From the NCBI GenBank assembly GCA_005888755.1, contig VBBQ01000033.1:1-64000 (forward strand): 64,000 nt of DNA. Direction: 5' to 3'. This document shows positions 45,305 to 54,039 of the stretch, one piece after another (within the stretch, counting starts at the first letter, position 1; each line of letters begins with the position of its first letter). The DNA comes from Candidatus Bathyarchaeota archaeon. Its GTDB lineage: Archaea > Thermoproteota > Bathyarchaeia > 40CM-2-53-6. Below the pieces are notes generated by a model. The model made no database searches, was not told the DNA's origin, and saw nothing but the letters and a program-made list of their open reading frames with translations. Made by a program: the position numbers and the translations under genes.

Positions 45305-45415
45305 TTGTGCTCTATCATACCACACACTTGGTTTTGACTATTTCTAGATGCTTCTGTACCCTCAATCGGCCGTAATCTGAAAGAATTATAGGAGGAGATT
45401 CGGACGGTTGATCCC

Positions 45416-45880
45416 ATGAACTTTGAACGTATGATCTTCAGAAGCTGGTTCTATCTGAGAGTCGGCTATGGCATTTACATAGCTTTCCTTATTGGCTTTG
45501 TGAGCAACATCATCGTAATCTACAAACTGGCGATAGCCGACACGTCGTTGGTGTCGGTCTTTCCACACTTGACAGAATTTGCCATTCTTGCTGTCCTGAT
45601 CGCTTCTCCGCTTAGCGTCATAATCGGTCTATACCATATGCGCCGGACCGCAGCGTTCGCTGCCGACGCTACGGTTTCAATGGAGGCTAATCCCTACGTA
45701 TACAAGATCATTCCAGGAAAGGAGCGAGAGGTAACCATTCCTCTCTCAATAATGACAGCACGGGTTCTGCTGAAGCTGGCCGGGGACAAGTTAACGCCTG
45801 AAGAGAAACAAGAGCTCGAAGAGGTTCTCGCGAAGGCTGACAAGTTGCTCCTCGGCCATTCTGTAGGATTGAAGAAATAG
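45416..45880 (+). CDS. Two-helix membrane protein with acidic/basic tail
   Basis: A 154-residue protein with two transmembrane helices (GIYIAFLIGFVSNIIVIYKLA and FAILAVLIASPLSVIIGLY) followed by a soluble C-terminal region with a charged helix (EEKQELEEVLAKADKLLL). No family recognised. It is convergent with the membrane winged-helix gene of the KaiC operon. Confidence 0.7.
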   Translation: MNFERMIFRSWFYLRVGYGIYIAFLIGFVSNIIVIYKLAIADTSLVSVFPHLTEFAILAVLIASPLSVIIGLYHMRRTAAFAADATVSMEANPYVYKIIPGKEREVTIPLSIMTARVLLKLAGDKLTPEEKQELEEVLAKADKLLLGHSVGLKK

Positions 45881-45955
45881 ACACTCTCATCCTAGAGACG
45901 CAAGATCCAGAGCTGACCCAGGCCCGCCCTAGGCCTTGAGCGCTTCTGTCTGGAT

Positions 45956-46408
45956 CTAGCCGAAGTATTTGCGGACCATCTTGACCCCGACATCGCTCGC
46001 GGCCCATTTTTCGCCATTGAACTTGACCGCTCCCAGCCTCTCAAGATTGGCCAGATGCTCTCCAAGCTTCTCGGCGGGGAATCCTTTCTCCTTGTGTCCC
46101 GGGTAGACGTCACCTAGGGCTTTCGCGACCTCTTTTGCGCTCTTAGGGGTCTCGCAGATCCTGACGATCTGTATGTTCACTTCGGTCGTGGTGAGGATCC
46201 GGAATATTTCTTCTTCTGAGAGGCGGGGTTTTGTGAGGCTGAAGCTGACCGCTCCTGAGGCTTGCGATGGACCGGTCTTCGGCCCGTGTCTCCTTCGGCG
46301 GATGATTCTGTAACCGATCGCTCCCCAGGTCGCGGCGAGGATTGACCAGAGGAAGGTCGGGTTCGCCAGAAGGCCGATGATGTCTTCGAATTGTAAGGTC
46401 ATTATCAT
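45956..46408 (-). CDS. Membrane-anchored winged-helix protein
   Basis: A 150-residue protein. One N-terminal transmembrane helix (PTFLWSILAATWGAIGYRII) and a basic cytoplasmic stem RRRRH are followed by a winged-helix domain (LSEEEIFRILTTTEVNIQIVRICETPKSAKEVAKAL, then LANLERLGAVKFNGEKWAAS). Such architecture ties DNA binding or RNA-protein assembly to the membrane. It is last in the KaiC-like operon, 5 nt behind the Lys-less KaiC gene. Confidence 0.78.
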   Translation of the reverse strand: MIMTLQFEDIIGLLANPTFLWSILAATWGAIGYRIIRRRRHGPKTGPSQASGAVSFSLTKPRLSEEEIFRILTTTEVNIQIVRICETPKSAKEVAKALGDVYPGHKEKGFPAEKLGEHLANLERLGAVKFNGEKWAASDVGVKMVRKYFG

Positions 46409-46413
46409 TTTTC

Positions 46414-47124
46414 TTATCGCACCCTGTGTAGTGCTGCCATCTCTATTCCCGCTGGGCCTACGCGATACGCGTAGACTTTCATGTCCCCTAGTGCTCCTGG
46501 CATTTTCAATACTCGCATTTTCCTCGCATAATCTTCACTCCCGAACGGTTCCGTTGACAAGTCAACAACACCATCACTCAAGTGCTGAACAGTATTCTCA
46601 ATATGCTCAGTGTGAATCCCCTTCGAAGCCAGCAATAATGCCAGCCCTCCAGTGGATCTAACGTGATTTTGTAAGATTTTCAAAGTCTGCTCTACGGCCG
46701 GAAAAGGTGCCGAACGGATAATATCGCTCAAGCTATCAATCACTATTGTGGTTGTTCCTAGAGGTGTGATGACACGTGGAAACTCTTTGGCAAGAAGGTT
46801 GGCGGGGCCGATGTCCCACGATACCTCGCCAGAGATCTTCTCCTTCTTCATGCTGAAGCTGTCGATGAACCACATCTTTCTCTTCTCAAAATAGCTGTCA
46901 AGGCTCCAGCCGAACACGGCCATCTCCCCCACAACATCCTCCCACGACCGTCCAGTTGTGAAGTAGACCGCTGGCCTCCCTTCTTTGAGGCCCTGGTAGA
47001 GTATCTGTTCGGCACAAGTAGTCATTCCGGTATCCGCCTCCCCCAGAAACGTGATTATGCTGCCTGAGGGCAGGCCGCCGATCGACTCGTCAAACGCTCC
47101 AATTCCGCTTCTAATATTCGCCAT
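46414..47124 (-). CDS. KaiC-like RecA-fold protein with Walker A lysine replaced
   Basis: A 236-residue KaiC-domain protein. Its P-loop reads GEADTGMTT, where the invariant lysine is methionine. Other landmarks are retained: IPGLDE-type start (IGAFDESIGGLPSGS), Walker-B-like TIVIDSLSDII and VGPAGIEM ending. It is therefore probably a nucleotide-binding-poor or regulatory partner rather than an ATPase. It follows the catalytic KaiC-like gene by 7 nt, suggesting they work as a pair. FlaH-like and archaellum motors are relatives. Confidence 0.85.
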   Translation of the reverse strand: MANIRSGIGAFDESIGGLPSGSIITFLGEADTGMTTCAEQILYQGLKEGRPAVYFTTGRSWEDVVGEMAVFGWSLDSYFEKRKMWFIDSFSMKKEKISGEVSWDIGPANLLAKEFPRVITPLGTTTIVIDSLSDIIRSAPFPAVEQTLKILQNHVRSTGGLALLLASKGIHTEHIENTVQHLSDGVVDLSTEPFGSEDYARKMRVLKMPGALGDMKVYAYRVGPAGIEMAALHRVR

Positions 47125-47131
47125 TTTTTCT

Positions 47132-48098
47132 CTACACCTGTTGCTTTCGGTCCTGTCTGTTCGGGTACTGGTCCTGGTACCCTTGCTGGTATCCTGCTTC
47201 GTCGGGGGTTGTTTGTTCCACTTGAACCCCTTGTTCCACTACCTCTGCCTCTTGGGATACTGGGATGTTACCTCTCGCGACTTCTTCGGTGCCCGTGTTA
47301 CCGCCGGCTTCGGCGCTTTCTCCCGCTGCTGCTGTGGAGGCGCCTGCCGTGGCTTACACTTCGAACACCGACTGGGCCTTTGATGACGATGCCGTCGGGT
47401 CCGATGGCGAAGGCGTAGTCGTTCAGGCTGTGGCTTGTTCCACGCATCTTCCGGACGAACAGCTTTCGTATCGGCGAGCTCTGGCGGACGAGCGACAAGA
47501 CCATGACTCCGGTTGCTAGGAATTCTTCGATACCGTATCGGCTGATTAATCCTGAGCCTTCAACGATTTCCGTGGTCATCAGTGTCGTGCATCCGACATC
47601 TTTCAGGAGGAGTCCGACTTCAAGGAATATTTCTCGTAGGGTGTTGAGGTCGGTTACTCGGAAGCCGAATCCTGGTAGCGAGTCGACGACGAGTCTTGTT
47701 GCTCCGAGCTGTTCGACGAGTATCTTGACCTCAGAGAGTTTTGACCGTAGGTTGTAGAGGATTGATTGCAAGCTTTCCTGTTCAGTGACTTCTGATTCGA
47801 CGCGCTGGTAGACCGCGTCCACCATGCCGATTTTCTTTTCTTGTTCTAGTTTCTTGAAGTCCCAGCCGAAGCGCAGCATGTTCGCTTTGAACTCGGAGGG
47901 TGGTTCTTCGGTGCTGACGTAGACTCCTGGTTCGCCGAACTTTGTGGCTCCTTTGTAGAGGTATTGTCCGCAGCATATTGTCTTCCCGCAGCCCGCTCCC
48001 CCAGCTAGGAGGACTCGGGCGCCTTTGGGGAAGCCGCCTTCGAGAACGTGGTCAAGGCCTGGGATCCCAGTATGGACCCTTTCGATCGCGGTTTCCAT
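47132..48098 (-). CDS. KaiC-like ATPase with frameshifted C-terminal tail
   Basis: A KaiC-domain ATPase starting at ATG 48098 (METAIERVHTGIPGLDHVLEGG). Walker A is GGAGCGKTI, intact, and Walker B is LVVDSLPGF. The frame stays open until 47298, but after SVS(H) at about 47354 the sequence is basic and unlike the rest. Skipping one base at 47354 opens a 73-codon acidic, Ala/Gln-rich tail (ATAGASTAAAGESAEAGG...) that stops 7 nt before the next gene at 47132. I take this longer form as the original gene and the base as an insertion. Which form is made is uncertain. Confidence 0.78.
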
Positions 48099-48759
48099 AA
48101 TGGACCAAAGGCTAGGGCGGCTGGAAGCTTCCATAAGGCTACAGTAACCCTGTGGCCAATCCACAAGTTACACCACCGATCGTTTCACAAACAGACCCTT
48201 TCAAGATGGCCGGGGTTTGATCGGCAACCATTGCTGCCTATCACAAAGGGCTTTGGACCGAAGGGGCTCCCAGCGCAGAATAGCGCCCATTCGAAGCCCC
48301 ACGCATGAAGCTCCCGACCTCCCTGGCTTGCTTCCAAAAATAGGCATTCTTTTCTTGTAACTATTTTTTTCTGGCAACTATCTTTTCTTGCTAACTATTA
48401 TGCGACCCCCCTGGTGGTCGATTTTCCAGCGCCCCGCCCTTCGTGAAAACGCTCGGAATCCACGTTCACCGGTTGCTACCTGGAGGTTCTTCCTTCGTGA
48501 AATCAGCCACCGCCACCTATTATCCCGTCACACAGCGGGCACCGTCAACGGCAAGAGAACGCGAGTCCGCGGCTCTCCGAAACAAGAACCTTGAGGCCCA
48601 AGTCTGTTAGCCAGCTTTGAACTACGACAATCATCACAACAATCCTAATGATTTCCTGGCCCCTTTCTTCCCCCCGGAAACGAGTATTCTTCCTCTCGGT
48701 TCCCCAAAGGGTTTTTAGCTTGAGGACTGGGGCTCCTCGAAGCTTCAGGCGAAAAAGCG
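48099..48759. other. 660-nt intergenic region between KaiC operon and ribosomal run
   Basis: No gene supported. It contains three 16-17-nt imperfect tandem repeats (48349-48398; core CTTTTCTTG-aACTAT) and an AT-rich zone, likely the divergent promoter region. The KaiC operon and rpl22 read away from it. A weak TATA-like TTTTTAGC at about 48710-48717 could serve rpl22. Confidence 0.5.
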
Positions 48760-49227
48760 GTGCCAGAACGAGGATACTCAGTTACGGGCTTGGACCCAGA
48801 TCGTACTGTGAAGTGTTCTGGCCGCCAACTCCGCATATCGCCGAAAGCATCGGTAGAGCTCTGTCGAACGATCAGGGGAATGAAGCTCCCTGACGCGAAA
48901 AGGCTTCTCGAACGCGTTATCGAATTGAAACAGGCAGTCGCCTACCGCCGGTTTCACAAAGAAGTCCCGCACAGGCGACAGCTTAACGAGCACTTCTATG
49001 CGGGCCGTTTCCCACAAAAAGCCGCGGGCAGACTCTTCAAGCTTCTAGAGGAACTAGAAGCAAGCGCTGAGTATCGGAATCTGGACCCGGAACGGCTGAA
49101 AATAATTCATGCGGCCGCGCAGCGCGGGACAAAGGTTCCTAAGAGAAACCCGCGAGCCTTCGGCAGATCCGATCTTTTGCAGGGAACCATGACGCATATC
49201 GAACTCGTCGGCTACGAGCTGGAATGA
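48760..49227 (+). CDS. rpl22: Large-subunit ribosomal protein uL22
   Basis: A 155-residue archaeal L22, contacting the exit tunnel. It starts at GTG 48760 with PERGYSVTGLDPDRTVKCSG, typical of archaeal L22. It is the first of seventeen same-strand genes in S10/spc order. Genes that usually precede it (S19, L2, L23, L4, L3) are absent here. Confidence 0.96.
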   Translation: MPERGYSVTGLDPDRTVKCSGRQLRISPKASVELCRTIRGMKLPDAKRLLERVIELKQAVAYRRFHKEVPHRRQLNEHFYAGRFPQKAAGRLFKLLEELEASAEYRNLDPERLKIIHAAAQRGTKVPKRNPRAFGRSDLLQGTMTHIELVGYELE

Positions 49228-49230
49228 TCA

Positions 49231-49983
49231 TTGTCGGTCACCAAGTATTTTGTCAAAGATGTTTCTCGACGTCTTGAGATAGACGAGCACCTCGCGCTAG
49301 AGCTAAAACGCGCCGGCTACAGCCACGTCGAGCTGACAAAGAGTCCGGTCGGGACGAGAGTCGTGATCTACGCCGCGAAACCTGGAATGGTTATCGGCCG
49401 AAGAGGCCAGAGCATTCGAGATCTCACAAAGGTTCTGGAGGAGAAATTCCACATCGAAAACCCGCAACTCTCCGTTGCCAATATTGAAGTCCCTGAGCAG
49501 GACCCCAAGGTTGTCGCATCCCAGGTCGCCTCAGCTCTCCAGCGGGGAGTGCACTTCCGACGCGCAGCATACTGGGCCATTCAAAGAGTGATGGAATCAC
49601 AAGCCCTCGGCGTCGAGATCACCATCCGCGGAAAACTCACAACAGAACGATCACGTTTTGAGAAGTTCAAAGCCGGCTACCTGCCGAGAGTCGGAGACCC
49701 CGTGCTGAAGAGCGTAAAGACCGCAGTCGCGGATGTCCAATTGAAGCAGGGCCTTTTCGGAATCAACGTTCGCATTCTGCCACCACAAGTCGACTACATT
49801 GACAAGCCCATCATGCTAACGCCGCCTGCAGAAACCACGCCCAAACCAGCCGCTCAGGCGAAGGAAGCGGAACCAATTGCCATGCCCGTGGTAGAAGTCG
49901 AGGTAGAGACTACGGCCGGGGATGTTGCGGTTGTCGTAGAGGACAAGGAGGAAGAGGAAACTGGCGATTCTGAGAAAGCGTGA
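49231..49983 (+). CDS. rps3: Small-subunit ribosomal protein uS3 with acidic tail
   Basis: A 250-residue S3. KH domain GMVIGRRGQSIRDLTKVLEEKF is evident, with the mRNA entry face. A C-terminal acidic, Pro/Ala-rich tail (EVEVETTAGDVAVVVEDKEEEE) is an archaeal-type extension. It starts 3 nt after rpl22 (TTG). Confidence 0.96.
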   Translation: MSVTKYFVKDVSRRLEIDEHLALELKRAGYSHVELTKSPVGTRVVIYAAKPGMVIGRRGQSIRDLTKVLEEKFHIENPQLSVANIEVPEQDPKVVASQVASALQRGVHFRRAAYWAIQRVMESQALGVEITIRGKLTTERSRFEKFKAGYLPRVGDPVLKSVKTAVADVQLKQGLFGINVRILPPQVDYIDKPIMLTPPAETTPKPAAQAKEAEPIAMPVVEVEVETTAGDVAVVVEDKEEEETGDSEKA

Positions 49984-49993
49984 GCTCAACCAG

Positions 49994-50179
49994 ATGCTCC
50001 CCGAGGAGCGACGGAAGAAGGTAACAGAACTGCGCGCCGAACTAACCAATATTCGAACATCAGTAAAGTCAGGCGGAACCGTAGACAACCCGGCTCGAAT
50101 ACGCGAGCTCCGCAAGACAATCGCCCGTCTGCTGACACTTGAGAACTCGCCCACGAAACCGTCACCGGAGGTTGCGTAG
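49994..50179 (+). CDS. rpl29: Large-subunit ribosomal protein uL29
   Basis: A 61-residue L29 helical hairpin from ATG 49994 (MLPEERRKKVTELRAELTNIR). The conserved start of archaeal L29 (AILR-x-x-EL) is also encoded directly upstream in frame, LAILRKRELNQM, starting at a CTG codon at 49961 within the rps3 tail. The real start may therefore be a non-standard CTG or ATT codon, giving 72 residues. Confidence 0.85.
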   Translation: MLPEERRKKVTELRAELTNIRTSVKSGGTVDNPARIRELRKTIARLLTLENSPTKPSPEVA

Positions 50180-50183
50180 AATC

Positions 50184-50459
50184 ATGATAACTTCACAGAA
50201 TATCACCGCTCACGAATGGATCGGGCTCAAAGTCGAGATAGCAAAATCCACAGACCCAACCCTGCAAGGACTGGAAGGAATAGTCCGCGACGAGACAATG
50301 AACACGTTCACCATAGAAGCAAAGGGAAAACTTCGACAAGTCCAGAAACAGAAAACAATCTTCTCAGCCAAGCTTCCAGCAGAGAACGTCGAGGTCGACG
50401 GCTCTCTCTTGAGGTTCCGGCCCGAGGATAGAGTGAAGAAGGGAACGCGGAAATGGTAG
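50184..50459 (+). CDS. rnp1: RNase P protein component 1 (Rpp29)
   Basis: A 91-residue Rpp29 homologue: a Sm-like barrel with EWIGLKVEIAKSTDPTLQGLEGIVRDETMNTFTIE. It processes the 5' end of pre-tRNA together with RNase P RNA. ATG 50184 is right for the length. It sits between L29 and S17 as in other archaea. Confidence 0.9.
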   Translation: MITSQNITAHEWIGLKVEIAKSTDPTLQGLEGIVRDETMNTFTIEAKGKLRQVQKQKTIFSAKLPAENVEVDGSLLRFRPEDRVKKGTRKW

Positions 50460-50788
50460 TCCGAAACACCGGGCTGAACGTCAAAGCCCCAAAAACAGGA
50501 TGCAACGACCCCCTCTGCCCATTCCACGGACACCTCTCAGTTAGAGGAAGAGTCTTCGAAGGAACAGTCGCAGGCTCCCGATCCCCCAAGACCGTCTCGG
50601 TAGAACGAGCATACCTACACTACTACACGAAATACAGCAGATACGAGAGGCGCAGAAGCAAAACCCTCGCCCACAACCCACCATGCATTTCAGCAGCAGA
50701 AGGCGACAAGGTCACAATCGCAGAATGCAGACCTCTAAGCAAAGAAGTCACCTTTGTCGTCGTTGAAAAGACCGGAGGCGTAGCCTAG
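50453..50788 (+). CDS. rps17: Small-subunit ribosomal protein uS17
   Basis: A 111-residue archaeal S17, OB fold, with [10 protein letters not shown] at the N-terminus (archaeal/eukaryal S17 signature) and [47 protein letters not shown]. It overlaps the rnp1 stop by 7 nt. Confidence 0.96.
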   Translation: MVVRNTGLNVKAPKTGCNDPLCPFHGHLSVRGRVFEGTVAGSRSPKTVSVERAYLHYYTKYSRYERRRSKTLAHNPPCISAAEGDKVTIAECRPLSKEVTFVVVEKTGGVA

Positions 50789-51225
50789 TGCCCGCACCCA
50801 AGACCCGAGCAGTCAGCGCTCGAGGAATGATCGAGTACCGGCCCAAGGTCGCGCGCGGTCTACCCGTCGGGTCCCGGATGACTTGTGCTGACAACACTGG
50901 TGCTAAGGAATTGAAGCTCATAAACGTCCGCGGCTACCACGGCAGACTCCGACGTGTTCCAGCAGCCTGCGTGGGAGACATGGTAATGATCACAGTAATG
51001 AAAGGCTCACCAACACTCAGAAAACAGGTCTTTCCCGCTGTCGTCGTACGACAAGCAAGAGCAATTCGTCGACCCGATGGCACCCGTCTCAGTTTCGAAG
51101 ACAACGCAGCGGTCATCATGACTCCCGAGGGCGAGCTCAAAGGCACAGAGATCCGTGGACCGGTGGCGAAGGAGGCTGCTGAGAGATGGCCGAGAGTCGC
51201 GAACCTAGCGAGCACGGTGATCTAG
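50788..51225 (+). CDS. rpl14: Large-subunit ribosomal protein uL14
   Basis: A 145-residue L14 with [40 protein letters not shown], the well-conserved core. It starts at GTG 50788, sharing the last base with the rps17 stop. It joins the GTPase centre bridge B8. Confidence 0.96.
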   Translation: MPAPKTRAVSARGMIEYRPKVARGLPVGSRMTCADNTGAKELKLINVRGYHGRLRRVPAACVGDMVMITVMKGSPTLRKQVFPAVVVRQARAIRRPDGTRLSFEDNAAVIMTPEGELKGTEIRGPVAKEAAERWPRVANLASTVI

Positions 51226-51226
51226 A

Positions 51227-51598
51227 ATGGTTACCTCCAAGCCGTCTAAACAGAGGAAGATGTTCTTCAACGCCCCAGCACATAAACGACGCCGAATGCT
51301 CGCCGCTCGACTATCTGATGATCTCACGAAGAACCACAAAGTCCGACGGCTCCCGGTAAGGACTGGCGACAGTGTCCGCGTCATGAGAGGAGACTTCGCG
51401 GGACTAGAGGGAAAAGTCCAGAGGGTAGACTATTCCAACGGTAGAATCTTCGTAGAGGGAATGTCACGAGAGAAATCTGCCGGCGTGGCATCCCAGCTTC
51501 CTGTACACGTCACGAAAGTCCGGATAACCAACCTCAATCTCTCAGACAAGTGGCGCAGCGGACTATTAGCCGAGCGAGGAAAACCCCGAGAGGAATAA
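51227..51598 (+). CDS. rpl24: Large-subunit ribosomal protein uL24
   Basis: A 123-residue archaeal L24 (L26e type). A KOW motif is present (RTGDSVRVMRGDFAGLEGKVQRVDYSNGRIFVEG). ATG 51227 follows the rpl14 stop by 1 nt. Confidence 0.95.
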   Translation: MVTSKPSKQRKMFFNAPAHKRRRMLAARLSDDLTKNHKVRRLPVRTGDSVRVMRGDFAGLEGKVQRVDYSNGRIFVEGMSREKSAGVASQLPVHVTKVRITNLNLSDKWRSGLLAERGKPREE

Positions 51599-51601
51599 GA
51601 C

Positions 51602-52345
51602 ATGGCGAGAAAGTTCGGTCCCAGACAGCTCAAACGAGAACCCTCACCGGGGTTCTGGCCAATCCACCGGAAAGAACACACCTGGGCACCTAGGACACAC
51701 CCCGGGCCGCACGCACGCGAAAAAAGCCTACCACTCATGGTAATCGTCCGCGAATCACTCGGGCTCGCAAACATCGCAAAAGAGGCGATCAGAATCATAA
51801 GCCAGGGAAAAGTCAAGGTCGACGGGGTCGTCCGACGTGACCGCCGATTCCCCGTCGGACTGATGGATATAGTCCAGATCGAAGGCATACCACAAGTCTA
51901 TCGGGCCTTACCAAAGCCGAACAGAGGACTCGTTCTCTCACCAGCCCTGGACAAGGAAGCTGCCTACAAGATCTGCAAGATAGTCGGAAAACAGAACGTG
52001 CCAGGTGGAAAGTTACAGTACAGCCTCCATGACGGAAGAACCTTGCTCACGACGGCAAAGGACACGAGGCCTGGTAACGAGGAACTCGCAGTGGGAGGCG
52101 CGATCCAGCTGAGCTTTCCAGTACAGAAAATTGTCAAGTACGTTCCATTCCAGGTCGGAGCCCTCGGACTCGTCATCGACGGAAGAAACCAAGGATACTA
52201 CGGAAAGATCACAGCCATCACTCCAGGAACCTACGCGCGCCGGAAAATCGTGAGAATCGAGACCGGAGCAGAAGGCTTCGAAACCCCTGCCGACTATGTA
52301 ATACCAATCGGAACCGAATCGCCGCTCGTAACGCTGGAGAAGTGA
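51602..52345 (+). CDS. rps4e: Small-subunit ribosomal protein eS4
   Basis: A 247-residue eS4, an archaeal/eukaryal protein, with S4-like RNA-binding (SLGLANIAKEAIRIISQGKVKVDGVVRRDRRFPVGLMDIV) and a KOW-like C-terminal region. It overlaps the L5 start by 4 nt. Confidence 0.96.
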   Translation: MARKFGPRQLKREPSPGFWPIHRKEHTWAPRTHPGPHAREKSLPLMVIVRESLGLANIAKEAIRIISQGKVKVDGVVRRDRRFPVGLMDIVQIEGIPQVYRALPKPNRGLVLSPALDKEAAYKICKIVGKQNVPGGKLQYSLHDGRTLLTTAKDTRPGNEELAVGGAIQLSFPVQKIVKYVPFQVGALGLVIDGRNQGYYGKITAITPGTYARRKIVRIETGAEGFETPADYVIPIGTESPLVTLEK

Positions 52346-52887
52346 TCGATATGCAAGCAGCTGAGACTCCAACCAAAACAAATCAGATGTTGAACATCAG
52401 GATCGGAAAAGTCACTATCAACATCGCCACGGGAAAATCGGGCGAGCCACTGGAGAAGGCTAAGAAGGTGCTGACTCAGCTTACCAACAAGACCCCGACT
52501 ACCAAGCTTGCAAAGAAAGCGATCAAAGACTGGGGAATCCGAAAGGGCGAACCTATAGCGACAGTTGTAACGCTCCGGCGCGAAGAAGCAGGCAAATTCC
52601 TCACCCGGGCTCTGGATGCAGTCTCGAACAAAGTCAACGATTCATGCTTCGACGACTATGGGAATTTCTCGTTTGGAATCAAAGAACACATCGAAATACC
52701 TGGGACTAGATACGTTCCGGAGCTGGGCATCTTCGGCGCCACCGTCCACGTCACTCTAGAGCGCCCGGGATACCGGTTGAGAGCTCGTTCAATACGTCCA
52801 GCGAAGATCGGGAAAGATCACTATGTTTCGAAAAAGGATGCTATTCAGTTCATCCAGGAAAACTTCAGAACGCAGGTAGGAACCTGA
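52342..52887 (+). CDS. rpl5: Large-subunit ribosomal protein uL5
   Basis: A 181-residue L5 that binds 5S rRNA; MLNIRIGKVTINIATGKSGEPLEKAKKVLTQLTNKTPT is characteristic. GTG at 52342 overlaps the rps4e stop; ATG at 52351 is an alternative. Confidence 0.95.
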   Translation: MIDMQAAETPTKTNQMLNIRIGKVTINIATGKSGEPLEKAKKVLTQLTNKTPTTKLAKKAIKDWGIRKGEPIATVVTLRREEAGKFLTRALDAVSNKVNDSCFDDYGNFSFGIKEHIEIPGTRYVPELGIFGATVHVTLERPGYRLRARSIRPAKIGKDHYVSKKDAIQFIQENFRTQVGT

Positions 52888-52893
52888 TAACAG

Positions 52894-53058
52894 ATGGCGA
52901 AGATAAAGCCGAAAAAAATCCGAAAGTACGGCAAAGGTGCGAGACCGTGCAAACGCTGCGGTCAGTATGGACCCATAGTCAGAAAGTACGGGCTGAACTT
53001 CTGCCGACAGTGCTTCAGAGAAGTCGCAGTCGGCCTCGGATTCAAAAAGTACATGTGA
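52894..53058 (+). CDS. rps14: Small-subunit ribosomal protein uS14, zinc form
   Basis: A 54-residue protein too short for common length cut-offs: [18 protein letters not shown], then CKRC and CRQC zinc pairs. Position between L5 and S8 is conserved. ATG 52894, TGA 53056-53058. Confidence 0.95.
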   Translation: MAKIKPKKIRKYGKGARPCKRCGQYGPIVRKYGLNFCRQCFREVAVGLGFKKYM

Positions 53059-53065
53059 TCAGACA

Positions 53066-53449
53066 ATGGAACCAATCTCAAACATGTTCTCAGCCATCCT
53101 CAACAACGAGCGGAGACACAAACACGACTGCATCGTCTACCCCGCCTCAAAACTCATGGGACAAGTACTACGAGTGATGCAAAAATACGGCTACGTAGGC
53201 GAATTCGAATTCGTAGACGACGGCCGCGGCGGAAAGTTCAAAATCCAACTCCTAGGCAGAGTAAACAACTGCGGCAGCGTCAGGCCCAGATTCTCCTCCA
53301 CCGTGACAGAATACGAAAAGTGGGGGAAACGATACCTCCCGTCCCGAGATGTTGGAATCCTAATCGTAACCACACCAAAAGGCGTTGTAGCTCACAAGGA
53401 AGCGAGAGACATGGCATCCGGAGGCCTACTGTTGGGTTACGTCTACTAG
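53066..53449 (+). CDS. rps8: Small-subunit ribosomal protein uS8
   Basis: A 127-residue S8, MEPISNMFSAILNNERRHKHDCIVYPASKLMGQVL, with the typical C-terminal GILIVTTPKGVVAHKEARDMASGGLLLGYVY. ATG 53066. Confidence 0.96.
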   Translation: MEPISNMFSAILNNERRHKHDCIVYPASKLMGQVLRVMQKYGYVGEFEFVDDGRGGKFKIQLLGRVNNCGSVRPRFSSTVTEYEKWGKRYLPSRDVGILIVTTPKGVVAHKEARDMASGGLLLGYVY

Positions 53450-54037
53450 GTGGCCAGTATGACGCGTTTCGAAACTCTCCAACGCACGATTCAAGTTCCC
53501 GACGGCGTCACCGTTCAAGTCGAAGGGAAAACTGTGAAGGTCAAAGGCCCCCTCGGAACACTCCACGAGGACTTGTCCCACCTGCCGGTTACCTTCACCC
53601 TGAGCGGTGGAGAGGTCCAAGTCTCAGTCACCTGGCCTCGTAAACGAGAGATCGGAATGCTAGGCACGGCCGCCGCCCATATCCGGAACATGATCAGAGG
53701 CGTAACCAAAGGCTACAGGTACAATCTCAGAACCGTGTACGCTCACTTCCCAGTCACCGTAAAGGTCGACGAAAAAGCAAGAGCACTCAAGGTCGAAAAC
53801 TTCACTGGCGAAAAGACACCGAGATCTGCGCAGATACTTGACGGCGTAAAAGTCGCAGTCAAAGGCGACGATATCACCGTTGAAGGGATAGATATCAAAG
53901 CTGTAAGCCAGACCGCGGCCAACATACAGAACTCGACAAAGATCAAGAAGAAAGATCTCCGAGTCTTCCTAGACGGTATTTACATCGACACGAAGACCAG
54001 TCTCGAGACGCCTGCCGGGCCGGTGAAAGTGAAGTAG
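53450..54037 (+). CDS. rpl6: Large-subunit ribosomal protein uL6
   Basis: A 195-residue L6 with two alpha/beta repeats. GTG 53450 abuts the rps8 stop; ATG 53459 is the alternative. VEGKTVKVKGPLGTLHEDLSHLP and a NIQNSTKIKKKDLRVFLDGIY ending are typical. Confidence 0.95.
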   Translation: MASMTRFETLQRTIQVPDGVTVQVEGKTVKVKGPLGTLHEDLSHLPVTFTLSGGEVQVSVTWPRKREIGMLGTAAAHIRNMIRGVTKGYRYNLRTVYAHFPVTVKVDEKARALKVENFTGEKTPRSAQILDGVKVAVKGDDITVEGIDIKAVSQTAANIQNSTKIKKKDLRVFLDGIYIDTKTSLETPAGPVKVK

Positions 54038-54039
54038 AA

